Assembly: GCA_945869725.1 (NCBI GenBank)
Contig: CAMBPO010000019.1
Coordinates: 1-44,937 of the forward strand
Direction: 5' to 3'
DNA: 44,937 bases
DNA from: Klebsiella pneumoniae
GTDB lineage: Bacteria > Pseudomonadota > Gammaproteobacteria > Pseudomonadales > Pseudohongiellaceae
Part shown: piece by piece, positions 23,402-32,473 of the stretch
Layout: each line of letters opens with the position of its first letter
How positions within the stretch are numbered: position 1 is the stretch's first letter
Position numbers and translations under genes: made by a program
Notes under the pieces: generated by a model
What the model was told of the DNA's origin: nothing
Databases searched by the model: none
What the model saw: only the letters and a program-made list of their open reading frames with translations

Positions 23402-25132
23402 GTGTTCATCATGCAAGTATCAATAAAATCAATGGCTTGCAGTTTAAGTGGCAGACGTTTTCTGGCGATTGCTGCTCTAATGACATGCTTTCTGGCAGTT
23501 TCCTGTGCTCCCTCCGGCCCTGCCGACATCGGCGACAATCAACCCCCGGCTGATCCCGGTGCGCCTGTCCATGGCGGTCATCTGCGTGTTGCCTTGGAGG
23601 GCGAGACGAATAACTGGTTGCCTGGCAGGGGTAATCACGTCGCTCCAGCCGCACTGACGGTGGCTATGGCGCTGTTTGATCCTCTGGTTCGCCTTGATCA
23701 TCAAGGCCGCTTTCAGCCGTATCTCGCAGAATCTCTTGTCCCCAACGGCACCTTTGATCAATGGACACTGACCTTAAGGCCGGGCGTGGTTTTTCATGAT
23801 GGTACGCCGCTGAATGCGGAGGCCATAAAGTGGAACTTTGATAACCTCCACAAACGTCAGGGGTCTGTGACATTTGGTTCCATCCGTGATGTTGAGCGGG
23901 TTGAAGTCGTGGATGAACTGAGAGTTGTTTATTTTCTGACTAAAGGGATTGTGCCGTTTCCGGATATGCTGACGCGTGCGGTTGGCTGGCCAGTCTCGCC
24001 AACCGCTGTGCAACGATATGGCGATGAAGCAGGTTTGTACCCGGTGGGAACCGGGCCTTTTGAGCTGGTGAGCTGGCGCCGTGACGATGCGCTGGAGCTC
24101 AAGCGCAATGAGCGTTACTGGCGAGAAGGTTTACCCTACCTTGACAGGATCAGCTTCCGCCCTTTGCCCGATGAGGATGCGCGGCTGGCTAGTCTGATGT
24201 CGGACGATATGGATGTCATTCAGACCTTGCGCCAGCATATTGTTGCGCGATTAAGGGAGATGTCCGGAATTCATTTGTACGAGCAGATTGGTAATAGCAG
24301 TGGCAGTGCCATCTTTAATGTCCAGCGCGCCCCGGTTGACGATGTGCGGATACGCCAGGCGCTGGCATGGTCGCTGGATCCGGAGGTGTTGATTGAAGTG
24401 CTCGGCGGGCGCGGTATTTCGCCGGTACAGACACAGTACTTCAATGAAAACAGTGTCTGGTATTCCCCCACGGCTGCAGCAGCCTGGCCGCAACGTGATC
24501 AGGCCAAAGCCCGGGAACTGCTGCAGCAATACGTCAATGACCCGCAGCGCTCTGACGGCAAAGCCGTCGGTGAAGCTGTCTCCATTGAACTGATGTGCCT
24601 GCCGGAACAAAGCCTTATCGACCTCGCACAGATGTATCAGGCGCTGTGGGCGTCAGTTGGTTTTGAGGTGCGTCTGCGTCAGGTGGAACAGGCGACACAA
24701 ATTCAAAGTGCCATCAGTGGCGACTATATGGTGACCTGTTGGCGCTCCAGCAATGAGCAGGATCCCTACATTATTTTTATCAATGACTTTGGTCCGGTGG
24801 ATGTTCAGCCTCTGAATTACACCAACTTTACGCACCCGGTTATTCAGCAGAATCTTGAAATTCTGCAACTGGCTCCCGAGTTAGAGGCGCGATATGCCGC
24901 CGTTGAGCAGATTATGTTGTTGCTGGCGGAGCAGGTACCCAATACCTGGACCGGTTCGACACCTGCAGCAGTGGCGGCCAATCCACGAGTCAGAAACATC
25001 AGTGATTGGACGTTTCCGGATGGCCGTCTTGGTGACGGCATGCCGGTTGCGCAGGTGAGCTGGGCTCAGGTCTGGATGCTTGATGATGCTGCGCTGGCCG
25101 CCGAGCGTGCCGACCAGAACACGGACAACTGA
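23402..25132 (+). CDS. Peptide ABC transporter substrate-binding lipoprotein
   Basis: A 576-aa solute-binding protein of family 5 (SBP_bac_5, DppA/OppA type). Signal peptide with a lipobox LAVSC (acylated C35), then the family core: YLAESLVPNG, DQWTLTLRPGVVFHDGTPLNAEAIKWNF (in part) and YPVGTGPFELVSW. It would capture oligopeptides or similar solutes at the outer face of the inner membrane. The GTG at 23402 has GGGGG 6-7 bp upstream; an ATG at 23411 is an alternative. It opens an operon with two permeases and two ATPases. The ligand cannot be deduced; members also bind nickel, haem or glutathione. Confidence 0.93.
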   Translation: MFIMQVSIKSMACSLSGRRFLAIAALMTCFLAVSCAPSGPADIGDNQPPADPGAPVHGGHLRVALEGETNNWLPGRGNHVAPAALTVAMALFDPLVRLDHQGRFQPYLAESLVPNGTFDQWTLTLRPGVVFHDGTPLNAEAIKWNFDNLHKRQGSVTFGSIRDVERVEVVDELRVVYFLTKGIVPFPDMLTRAVGWPVSPTAVQRYGDEAGLYPVGTGPFELVSWRRDDALELKRNERYWREGLPYLDRISFRPLPDEDARLASLMSDDMDVIQTLRQHIVARLREMSGIHLYEQIGNSSGSAIFNVQRAPVDDVRIRQALAWSLDPEVLIEVLGGRGISPVQTQYFNENSVWYSPTAAAAWPQRDQAKARELLQQYVNDPQRSDGKAVGEAVSIELMCLPEQSLIDLAQMYQALWASVGFEVRLRQVEQATQIQSAISGDYMVTCWRSSNEQDPYIIFINDFGPVDVQPLNYTNFTHPVIQQNLEILQLAPELEARYAAVEQIMLLLAEQVPNTWTGSTPAAVAANPRVRNISDWTFPDGRLGDGMPVAQVSWAQVWMLDDAALAAERADQNTDN

Positions 25133-25134
25133 AC

Positions 25135-26079
25135 ATGATCATGTTGTTGCGAAAGCTGCCATGGTTGATAGGTACTTTGCTGGCGGTTTCGTTTTTTACT
25201 TTTATGCTGGTGGGGCTGCTGCCCGGCGATCCTGCTGTGCTGATTCTGGGAGCGGGTGTGTCGCCTGAGGCTATCGTCGCGCTCAGGCTGGAAATGGGCC
25301 TTGATCGGCCTTTGCTGATTCGTTACCTCGACTGGCTGGGCAGTGCTTTGACCGGAGATCTTGGCAGATCACCGATGACCGGTGAGTTAGTGATGGATGC
25401 CATTGTGGAGCGCCTGCCAGTCACCGTGCAGCTCGGTCTGATGGCGATTTTGATTGCCTTGGTGTTGGCGATACCGTTGGCAATGATGTCGGCATCGTTT
25501 GCCGGATCAAAGCTGGACAGAGTCATCAGCGGCATTGGTTTTGCGCTGATGTCAGTGCCCGGGTTTATGATGGCCATTTTTCTGATCCTGATTTTTGCGG
25601 TGACGCTGGGCTGGTTTCCTGCGACCGGCTGGATTCCATTTTCGGTCTCTCCACTTGATAACTTGCGCAATGCGTTGTTGCCGGCCTTGTCGCTGGCCAT
25701 GATTGAGCTGGCTTTGTACATGCGTCTGCTGCGCACCGATCTGATTGATACGCTTCAGCAGGATTACATTACCTTGGCGCGCGCCAAGGGAATGCCATCC
25801 TGGCGCATTCTTACCCGGCATGCCCTGCGACCTTCGTCATTTTCGCTGCTAACGGTAGTAGGCTTGCAGCTGGGCGGGGTGATCAGTGGTGCCATCATTG
25901 TTGAGGAAATTTTTGCGTTGCCCGGCGTGGGGCGACTGTTGTACCAGTCCATCTTGCAGCGTGATCTGCTCATGGTGCAGGGCATTGTGTTGTTCATCGC
26001 CACTGCTTACGTGCTGGTGAATTTTATCGTAGATCTGTGTTACTCCCTGCTGGATCCGAGGGTGCGGTATGCCGGCTAA
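25135..26079 (+). CDS. Peptide ABC transporter permease (DppB type)
   Basis: A 314-aa inner-membrane permease of the DppB/OppB family with about six helices. The N-terminal helix (LPWLIGTLLAVSFFTFMLVGLLPGDPA) is typical, as are YITLARAKGMPSWRI, the EAA-type loop contacting the ATPases, and FALPGVGRLL near the end. It begins 2 bp after the binding-protein stop and overlaps the next permease by 11 bp. It pairs with that permease to form the channel. Confidence 0.95.
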   Translation: MIMLLRKLPWLIGTLLAVSFFTFMLVGLLPGDPAVLILGAGVSPEAIVALRLEMGLDRPLLIRYLDWLGSALTGDLGRSPMTGELVMDAIVERLPVTVQLGLMAILIALVLAIPLAMMSASFAGSKLDRVISGIGFALMSVPGFMMAIFLILIFAVTLGWFPATGWIPFSVSPLDNLRNALLPALSLAMIELALYMRLLRTDLIDTLQQDYITLARAKGMPSWRILTRHALRPSSFSLLTVVGLQLGGVISGAIIVEEIFALPGVGRLLYQSILQRDLLMVQGIVLFIATAYVLVNFIVDLCYSLLDPRVRYAG

Positions 26080-26956
26080 AAAACGCCCAAAAATTGAAAG
26101 CAGGGCACAGAACTTCGCGAGGGCGCTGCAGCAGGTGTTTGGCCGCGGCTTCGGGCCGGGTTTCTGGCTGGCGGTGTTCTGGCTGGCGATTGTGGCTTTC
26201 TGCGCGATGTTTGCAGATTGGCTTCCGCTGCGTGATCCGCTCGACCCGGTCATTGCTAATCGTCTTGATGGTCCACTTTCAGGAAGCCTGCTGGGGGCGG
26301 ATGGACTCGGACGAGACATTTTTTCACGGCTGGTGCATGGTTCCCGCGTCTCGGTAGTGATTGGGCTGACTGCCGTCACGATTGGCATGATTGTCGGCGG
26401 TGCGCTGGGCATTATCGCCGGCTACTTCCGTGGCCATTTTGAGCGGGCGCTGATGGCTGTGCTTGACGTCATACTGGCGTTTCCATGGTTGGTGCTGTTG
26501 CTGGCGTTGGTGGCGTTTATCGGACAGAGCCTGCTTGCCATCTCGATTGCGATCGGTTTTCTTTGGATACCAGCTTACGCGCGTGTGGCGCGGGCCAATA
26601 CCTTGTCCGTGGTGCAGCGTGAGTACGTGTTGGCTGCCAAGGCTATGGGCGCCAGTACAACCAGAATTCTGGTCAGGGAAGTGTTGCCCAATGTTGTTTT
26701 GCCTCTGCTGGCCTATGGGCTTGTTGCCATGGGGTTGGTGATTATTGTCGAAAGCGCGCTTGCTTTTCTGGGTCTGAGTGTTGAGGCTCCACAGCCAACC
26801 TGGGGCGGCATGATCTCTGAAGGCAAACGCCATCTTGCCACGGCTGTCCACGTTGCCCTGATTCCTTCGATCACGATGTTTTTAACGGTACTGTCACTTA
26901 ATTTTGTTGGGGATCGGCTGCGCAGTCGTTTTGATGTGAAGGAGTCAAATCTGTGA
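26069..26956 (+). CDS. Peptide ABC transporter permease (DppC type)
   Basis: A 295-aa inner-membrane permease of the DppC/OppC family. It has the conserved LLGADGLGRDIFSRLVHGSR segment, several helices, the EAA loop REYVLAAKAMGAS, and the family C-terminus with PTWGGMISEGKRHL. The ATG at 26069 is inside the previous gene; the stop overlaps the next gene's GTG by 4 bp. Partner of the DppB-type protein. Confidence 0.95.
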   Translation: MPAKKRPKIESRAQNFARALQQVFGRGFGPGFWLAVFWLAIVAFCAMFADWLPLRDPLDPVIANRLDGPLSGSLLGADGLGRDIFSRLVHGSRVSVVIGLTAVTIGMIVGGALGIIAGYFRGHFERALMAVLDVILAFPWLVLLLALVAFIGQSLLAISIAIGFLWIPAYARVARANTLSVVQREYVLAAKAMGASTTRILVREVLPNVVLPLLAYGLVAMGLVIIVESALAFLGLSVEAPQPTWGGMISEGKRHLATAVHVALIPSITMFLTVLSLNFVGDRLRSRFDVKESNL

Positions 26957-27996
26957 CGCCTCCTGAATTCAAAGAGCAGCCGTTGCTGCTGGATGTCCGC
27001 AATCTGACCATCCGCTTGAACAGTGCGGCAGGTCTGGTGCATGCCGTAGAAGATGTCTCATTTGTTTTGCGCGAAGGTCAGACACTGGGCATTGTTGGTG
27101 AATCCGGATCCGGCAAAAGTGTGATGGCGCGTTCATTGATGAATTTATTGCCGCGCCGCTCAGTCGCGCAGCGTCAGGGAAGCGTAGTGTTATCCGGCAG
27201 GGAAATTTCCGGGTTGAGTGAGCGCGAACTGCAAAAACTGCGTGGCGCGCAGGTCGCCATGATTTTTCAGGATCCGATGACCGCGCTGAATCCTGTGTTG
27301 ACCATTTGTGTTCAGGTCTCTGAACCGCTTCAGCAGCACCTCGGTCTGAGTAAACAGGCCGCCCGTCAACGGACAATAGAATTGCTGGACGCCGTGGGTA
27401 TCCCGGATGCTGCCAACCGTGTAGATCAGTATCCGCATCAGTTGTCAGGAGGAATGCGTCAACGTGTGGTGATCGCCATCGCGATGGCTTGTGATCCGGC
27501 GTTATTGATCGCGGATGAGCCCACCACGGCACTCGACGTCACCGTCCAGAAGCAGATACTCGATTTGCTGTCCCGGCAGCAAACGCAGCGCCGCATGGGC
27601 ATGTTGCTGATCACTCATGATCTGGGAGTGGTGGCCAGCCGCGCTGACATTATTGCGGTAATGTATGCCGGAAGACTGGTAGAACTGGCGCCGGCGACGA
27701 CGCTGTTCGGTGCCATGAGACATCCTTATACCGAGGCTTTGTTTAATTCCATCCCCCGCATATCTGATCCCGGGCATACCCGTCTACACGCGATTCCCGG
27801 CCGGCCGCCGCAATTGCATAATCCCTCTCCTGGTTGTGCTTTTGCCCCGCGCTGCCAGTATGCGCAGCAGCGATGTCATCGCGAGACTCCGCCTGTTGTG
27901 GTGGCGGAGTCGTCGATTGTGTCAGCGAAGCCGACAGAGCATTTACATGCGTGTTTTTTCCCGGTGGCCAAGTCAGCGTCAGGAGGGGCAAATTGA
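26953..27996 (+). CDS. Peptide ABC transporter ATPase (DppD type)
   Basis: A 347-aa ATP-binding subunit. Walker A GESGSGKS, signature LSGGMRQR, Walker B LLIADEPTTALD and the switch histidine in LLITHDLG are all intact. The C-terminal oligopeptide/dipeptide extension with CAFAPRCQYAQQRC is the cysteine cluster seen in Dpp/Opp ATPases. The GTG start at 26953 follows AAGGAG (26939-26944 region) at good spacing and overlaps the permease stop. It energises uptake with the next gene product. Confidence 0.95.
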   Translation: MTPPEFKEQPLLLDVRNLTIRLNSAAGLVHAVEDVSFVLREGQTLGIVGESGSGKSVMARSLMNLLPRRSVAQRQGSVVLSGREISGLSERELQKLRGAQVAMIFQDPMTALNPVLTICVQVSEPLQQHLGLSKQAARQRTIELLDAVGIPDAANRVDQYPHQLSGGMRQRVVIAIAMACDPALLIADEPTTALDVTVQKQILDLLSRQQTQRRMGMLLITHDLGVVASRADIIAVMYAGRLVELAPATTLFGAMRHPYTEALFNSIPRISDPGHTRLHAIPGRPPQLHNPSPGCAFAPRCQYAQQRCHRETPPVVVAESSIVSAKPTEHLHACFFPVAKSASGGAN

Positions 27997-29036
27997 TGTC
28001 AGACAAACCTGGTCAGCATACCCCTTTGCAGTTACGTGAGCGGGACGACATTGTGTTGCGAATCGAGCATCTGTCTGTCAATTTCAGAGTAGGAAAGCAG
28101 ACGGTGCTGGCGGTTTCTGACCTCAGTCTTGATGTGGCGCGTGGAGAAACCCTGGGTCTGGTAGGGGAGTCCGGATGTGGTAAATCGACCGTGGGTCGCG
28201 CCATCATGCAACTACCGCCGCCCACTGCAGGGAAGGTTTTATTCAAGGGTCAGGATCTTGGCCTGTTATCCGGTGAAGCCTTGCGGCAAACCCGTACAGC
28301 CTTACAGATGATCTTCCAGGATCCGATTTCATCTCTGAACCCGCGGCGCAAGGTCAAGGATATTGTGGCAGAAGGTCTGCAGATATGGGGCCGACCCGGC
28401 CAGCAGGCCCGTGTGCGCGAAGTGATGGAGGCTGTCGGTCTTGATCCTGATGCGGTTGCCGACCGACGCCCGCATCAATTCTCCGGCGGACAGTGCCAGC
28501 GCATCTGTATTGCCCGCTCCCTAGCGCTGGACCCCGATGTGTTAATTTGTGATGAACCGGTGTCGGCACTGGATGTGTCGGTTCAGGCGCAGATTCTCAA
28601 TCTGCTCGAGGATATGAAACAGCGCTACCAGCTCACCATGGTATTTGTAGCCCATAATCTGGCGGTGGTCAGGAATGTCAGTGATCGTGTGGCGGTGATG
28701 TATTTAGGCAAGTTATGCGAAATAGGCGATACCGGGTCTGTGTATGCGCGGCCAGCTCATCCCTACACACGCGCCTTGCTGGCGTCGATACCCGATATGA
28801 ATCCGCTATCGCGTCATCAGCAGGACGGCTTGCCCTTGTTGCACGGCGATTTGCCATCACCTGCCAATCCGCCTTCGGGCTGTCGGTTCAGAACCCGTTG
28901 CCCGAACGCACAAGCACTGTGTTCAGAGAAGGAGCCGCTGATGCAAGTAGTGCGGCAAACTGAGCAAAACGAACCGCAATCGAAGGCGACAGGCGTAGTA
29001 TCAGACCACTTTGTTGCCTGTCACTTTCCTCTGTGA
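27996..29036 (+). CDS. Peptide ABC transporter ATPase (DppF type)
   Basis: A 346-aa ATP-binding subunit from the ATG at 27996, which shares its A with the previous stop and follows a strong AGGAGGGG (27981-27988). A longer frame from 27834 overlaps the upstream gene and lacks family support. Walker A GESGCGKST, signature FSGGQCQR and Walker B LICDEPVSALD are intact, and the C-terminal cysteine motif CRFRTRCPNAQALC is present. It completes the five-gene transporter. Convergent with the CopC-like gene 13 bp beyond its stop. Confidence 0.95.
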   Translation: MSDKPGQHTPLQLRERDDIVLRIEHLSVNFRVGKQTVLAVSDLSLDVARGETLGLVGESGCGKSTVGRAIMQLPPPTAGKVLFKGQDLGLLSGEALRQTRTALQMIFQDPISSLNPRRKVKDIVAEGLQIWGRPGQQARVREVMEAVGLDPDAVADRRPHQFSGGQCQRICIARSLALDPDVLICDEPVSALDVSVQAQILNLLEDMKQRYQLTMVFVAHNLAVVRNVSDRVAVMYLGKLCEIGDTGSVYARPAHPYTRALLASIPDMNPLSRHQQDGLPLLHGDLPSPANPPSGCRFRTRCPNAQALCSEKEPLMQVVRQTEQNEPQSKATGVVSDHFVACHFPL

Positions 29037-29049
29037 TGATATCCATCAA

Positions 29050-29568
29050 TCAGTTCTGAGGGGCGCTTTGCTGATAATCCCGAATATCAATTAGCCGGTA
29101 GTCCGGCACCATGATATGTGCTTCATTATCTTCAGGAATCAGCGTTGAGGGCGCTTTGGCATCGGGGCCGGCGGCAAACATAAACTTGCCGGACATCAGG
29201 ATGTTCGCACGATCGATAACGCCCCAATCGACGGAGTACCATGCCGAGGCTGGCAGAGCTGGAAGTGGCCATATAAACACACGGTTTTGTGTGGGGTCAT
29301 ACCGGAACTGCACATCTATCAGTTTGTCTTCAGCAGTTTTAACCACCAGTTTCACTAAAGAAACCTGGTCGGTGAAGCGCAGTATGAGGGAGTCAGGCAA
29401 TGCAGACAGTACTTCATCATGGTCAGGCAGGTGTTCAACTTCTACAGTGCCGGTGTAGCGGTAAGTGTGTGTTGAATGTTGAGCAGAGACAGTGACGCTG
29501 AAGAGCGCGCTCAAGATTGCAAAAACCACGAGTGCTGCCATTTTTCTTGTTTTTTTCGTGCCAGTCAT
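29050..29568 (-). CDS. Exported CopC-like domain protein lacking the copper ligands
   Basis: A 172-aa protein with a signal peptide (hydrophobic residues about 10-28, cleavage near VSAQ). The mature part follows the CopC/YobA beta-sandwich pattern: SALPDSLILRFTDQVSLVKL, then DPTQNRVFIWPLPALPASAWYSVDWGVID and MSGKFMFAAG (each shown as the order of strands). In CopC the stretch before GxFxF is SADGH, whose His binds Cu(II); here it reads DRANIL, and the N-terminal mature His is not in the usual place. Copper binding is therefore doubtful. It faces the transporter operon and is divergent from the cytochrome/monooxygenase-like gene. Confidence 0.75.
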   Translation of the reverse strand: MTGTKKTRKMAALVVFAILSALFSVTVSAQHSTHTYRYTGTVEVEHLPDHDEVLSALPDSLILRFTDQVSLVKLVVKTAEDKLIDVQFRYDPTQNRVFIWPLPALPASAWYSVDWGVIDRANILMSGKFMFAAGPDAKAPSTLIPEDNEAHIMVPDYRLIDIRDYQQSAPQN

Positions 29569-29733
29569 CTGTTCAGAGCGTCTCGATAAATTAGTAGGGG
29601 GTTAATGTATGTATTTCCCTGTCTTTATAGCATGGGTGCATGAAGGCTGGCATGTCCGATCAGCAGCTTTTCTTGTTCCGCAAACTGTTTTTAAATAATC
29701 CGTCAGACATTTGCACAAATCAGCAAGACGATG

Positions 29734-29745
29734 TGAATCGATTCA
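29734..29745. promoter_or_regulatory. Perfect 12-bp palindrome in a divergent promoter region
   Basis: TGAATCGATTCA (29734-29745) is a perfect palindrome about 50 bp before the GTG of the cytochrome/monooxygenase-like gene and about 165 bp from the divergent CopC-like gene. Position and symmetry fit an operator; the regulator is unknown. Confidence 0.3.
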
Positions 29746-29794
29746 TGATTCAATGGGTCGTTTTCCCGACATAACAACAACCAGGAGGTGTCCC

Positions 29795-31300
29795 GTGAGG
29801 ATCCTACTTTCTACCCGACTGATCGCCGCCATGGCTCTTGCCCTGCCTTTTAGCGTGTCTGCACAGACCCCCGCTGAAGGTGTAACCTTCCACAAAGATA
29901 TTGAACCCATTCTGCAGCGTGCCTGTCAGACCTGCCACAGACCTGACGGCGTTGCGCCGATGTCGTTGGTAACCTATGACGAAGTCGTTCCGTTTGCAGG
30001 TCTGGTTGAATACCGAACGCACCTGCGTGACCGTGCTGGCGCCATGCCGCCATGGTATGCCGAGAAGGACGTAGGTATTCAGGATTACAAGCAGGATCCC
30101 TCGCTGAGTGACGAAGAACTGGCCAAAATTTCCCAGTGGGCTCGCGGTGGCGTGCCACGCGGCAATCCTTCTGATGCACCGACCCCGCTGGTGTTTCAGG
30201 AAGGCGGAGTCTGGTCAGCTGGTGAACCTGACCTGATTATCAGGACTGAAGATATTTTTGTTGAAGGCGGAGCGGCGGACTGGTGGGGTGATATTCCTCA
30301 CGTACCAACCGGTATGACTGAAGACCGCTACGTAAAATCGGTAGAAATCCGTGAAGTAAACGATCGCGATATGAATGCGGCCGGCGGCACTGTCGGTGGA
30401 CGTAACATTGTTCACCATATGATCTGGAGTACTCAGGTACTGAACGCTGACGGTACCTCCGATGGTATACAGGTACCTTGGCCTGTCCATGAAATTGCAC
30501 GTAACCCGGATATATTTGATGAAGATGGCGGTAGATTGCTGCGCGCTAACTCATACCTCGTCTCTAATTCTGTGCATTTGCACTCCACAGGAGTAGACAC
30601 CAAGGGACACCTGGAAATCGGCTTCCGTTTTCACCCCGTAGGTTATGAGCCAAAATACCGTCCCGCGGTTTTTGGTCTGGGCAATGGCGTCGATATCTCC
30701 ATCACTGGCAATCAGGACAAACAGGAGTTGCACGCTTACGCGGTGATGACTCAGCCAACAAAATTGGTGACCTTCGAGCCGCACCTGCACGCCCCGGGCG
30801 AGCGTATGTGTCTTGAAGCCATCTGGGGTTACACCGTTGAGACGCTGTCGTGTGTCGGATACGACCACAACTGGGTTCGCGGATACACCTTTGGCGAAGA
30901 CTCTGCTCCGCTGCTGCCAACCGGCACAGTGCTGCATATCGTCGGCTACATGAACAATACCGACACTAACCCGAATGTGCCTGATTCACGCAACTGGCAG
31001 GGTTCTGGCAACCGCTCCGTGACTAATATGTTTATCGATCTGGGTATGCGTGTCGCGATGTCAGAAGATCAGTTCCTTCAGGAAATGGCCGATCGACGCC
31101 GCAAGCTTGACCTTGGGCCGAATGATCATGTAATCGGCTGCCCGCTGTGTCTGGCACCCCTGGTTGCGCCGGTTGAACTGACTGACGAAGAGAAGGAATC
31201 AATGACCGAAGCCCAGATTAACTATCTGACGCTCACGGATGAAGAAAAACAAAAACTGGGCCGCGCTCCGGTCATGGTCAGCCAGTCTCAGGGAGAGTAA
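29795..31300 (+). CDS. Exported c-type cytochrome / copper type II monooxygenase-like fusion protein
   Basis: A 501-aa protein from a GTG at 29795 preceded by AGGAGGT (29783-29789). It has a signal peptide ending VSAQT (about 24), a haem c motif CQTCH (44-48) in a small cytochrome domain, and then a region recalling copper type II ascorbate-dependent monooxygenases (PHM/DBM): NIVHHMIW (HHM 207-209), EPHLHAPGE (HxH 330-332) and GYMNNT (M386, candidate Met ligand). The order HHM...HxH...M matches the two copper sites of that family. A CPLC pair lies near the C-terminus. The reaction is unknown; oxidative hydroxylation with electrons delivered by the haem is an inference. Followed 3 bp later by an Ig-like secreted protein. 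Confidence 0.8.
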   Translation: MRILLSTRLIAAMALALPFSVSAQTPAEGVTFHKDIEPILQRACQTCHRPDGVAPMSLVTYDEVVPFAGLVEYRTHLRDRAGAMPPWYAEKDVGIQDYKQDPSLSDEELAKISQWARGGVPRGNPSDAPTPLVFQEGGVWSAGEPDLIIRTEDIFVEGGAADWWGDIPHVPTGMTEDRYVKSVEIREVNDRDMNAAGGTVGGRNIVHHMIWSTQVLNADGTSDGIQVPWPVHEIARNPDIFDEDGGRLLRANSYLVSNSVHLHSTGVDTKGHLEIGFRFHPVGYEPKYRPAVFGLGNGVDISITGNQDKQELHAYAVMTQPTKLVTFEPHLHAPGERMCLEAIWGYTVETLSCVGYDHNWVRGYTFGEDSAPLLPTGTVLHIVGYMNNTDTNPNVPDSRNWQGSGNRSVTNMFIDLGMRVAMSEDQFLQEMADRRRKLDLGPNDHVIGCPLCLAPLVAPVELTDEEKESMTEAQINYLTLTDEEKQKLGRAPVMVSQSQGE

Positions 31301-31303
31301 GCA

Positions 31304-32260
31304 ATGTTTGGAAGCTTTAAACAGAGTTGTTCAGTTGCAGCTGCAACTGTTCTGAGTATCGCGCTGGTATGGTCGGGGTCAGCTATGGCCCAGACCTACC
31401 AACGCGGTCAGCACATTGAACCCGCATATGAAGGTTGGGAACAAAACGCTGATGGTACCTACAACTTCTTGTTCGGGTACCACAATGAGAACTGGGACGA
31501 GGAGCTGAATATTCCGGTGGGTGAGAATAATTTCTTCTCACCGGGTGATGCAGATCGAGCGCAGCCCACTCGTTTCCTGCCACGCCGTAACCGGTTTACC
31601 TTCAAGGTACAGGTGCCGGCTGACTGGGGTGATAAGGAGTTGGCCTGGACGGTACGTTCACCTAATGGCGAAACCCGAGTCGCTTACGCAACACTGGCAA
31701 AAGATTACATTGTCGACAGCGTTGTTATCGCCTCGGAAACTGGATCCTTGGGAGCGGGTACCAGTACGCCTGAGTCGCGCGCCAACACCCCGCCGGTGGT
31801 CACCATCATGGGCGACAACGTGCGTAATGCCCGTGTAGGTGAGCCACTGGTTATCAGGACTCAGGTGCAGGATGACGGTTTGCCCAAGCCTCGTGGTGAT
31901 GCAACCGCCTCAGCATTTGGTTCCACTGGCTCAGGCGCTGCCGGCGAATTGCGTCGCTTCCAGCGTCCACCTGCGCGGATAACGGTTGGTAAAACCAATG
32001 GATTGTTCCTGTCGTGGAATGTGTTCCGTGGTGAGGGGGATGCAGAATTTTCCCCACCGCAGTCCAAGCCTTGGGAAGATACCCGTGCCAGCGCCAATTC
32101 ACCTTGGGGTGCGTACTGGACACCACCGCCCATTCCGGCCGATGGTATCTATGAGACAACGGTGACCTTCGACGAGCCCGGCACTTACATTCTCTGGGGC
32201 CGCGCAGACGATGGTGGTCTGTATCATGATCAGTACATCACGGTTAATGTGAACCCGTGA
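31304..32260 (+). CDS. Exported Ig-like protein, partner of the cytochrome/monooxygenase-like protein
   Basis: A 318-aa protein with a signal peptide ending SAMAQT (about 30). The mature part is beta-rich and Pro/Gly-rich; the segments TPPVVTIMGDNVRNARVGEP and YETTVTFDEPGTYILWGRAD look like an Ig/PKD-type domain. No catalytic motif is visible. It lies 3 bp after the cytochrome-containing gene with GGGAG ahead of the ATG, and both are followed by a terminator, so they form a two-gene operon. A structural or substrate-presenting role in the periplasm is an inference. Confidence 0.8.
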   Translation: MFGSFKQSCSVAAATVLSIALVWSGSAMAQTYQRGQHIEPAYEGWEQNADGTYNFLFGYHNENWDEELNIPVGENNFFSPGDADRAQPTRFLPRRNRFTFKVQVPADWGDKELAWTVRSPNGETRVAYATLAKDYIVDSVVIASETGSLGAGTSTPESRANTPPVVTIMGDNVRNARVGEPLVIRTQVQDDGLPKPRGDATASAFGSTGSGAAGELRRFQRPPARITVGKTNGLFLSWNVFRGEGDAEFSPPQSKPWEDTRASANSPWGAYWTPPPIPADGIYETTVTFDEPGTYILWGRADDGGLYHDQYITVNVNP

Positions 32261-32300
32261 TCCATTAAGATATTCCGCAACGTAGAAATGTCGTTGTGGT

Positions 32301-32340
32301 AATCATGTGGCAGGATTCAGCTTCCGACCACATGATTTTT
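32301..32340 (+). terminator. Rho-independent terminator
   Basis: A perfect 10-bp stem, AATCATGTGG (32301-32310) with CCACATGATT (32328-32337), encloses a 17-nt loop and ends in a run of five T. It lies 40 bp after the stop of the two-gene cytochrome operon. Confidence 0.75.
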
Positions 32341-32473
32341 GGCCCTAATCTCAGAACGATCGATTGATCATACTGGAGTTGGGGCCATTTTTATTGGGCG
32401 CCCGCCGCAGGCTTGCTTTGCTCTCAAGGCTAATTTATCTTGAACGCCCAACCTAAATACAAGAGCTGAACTC

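Noticed and set aside
27834..27995. Upstream extension of the DppF-type ATPase frame
   Set aside because: It overlaps the DppD-type gene for 162 bp and lacks family similarity; the ATG at 27996 has a strong ribosome-binding site.
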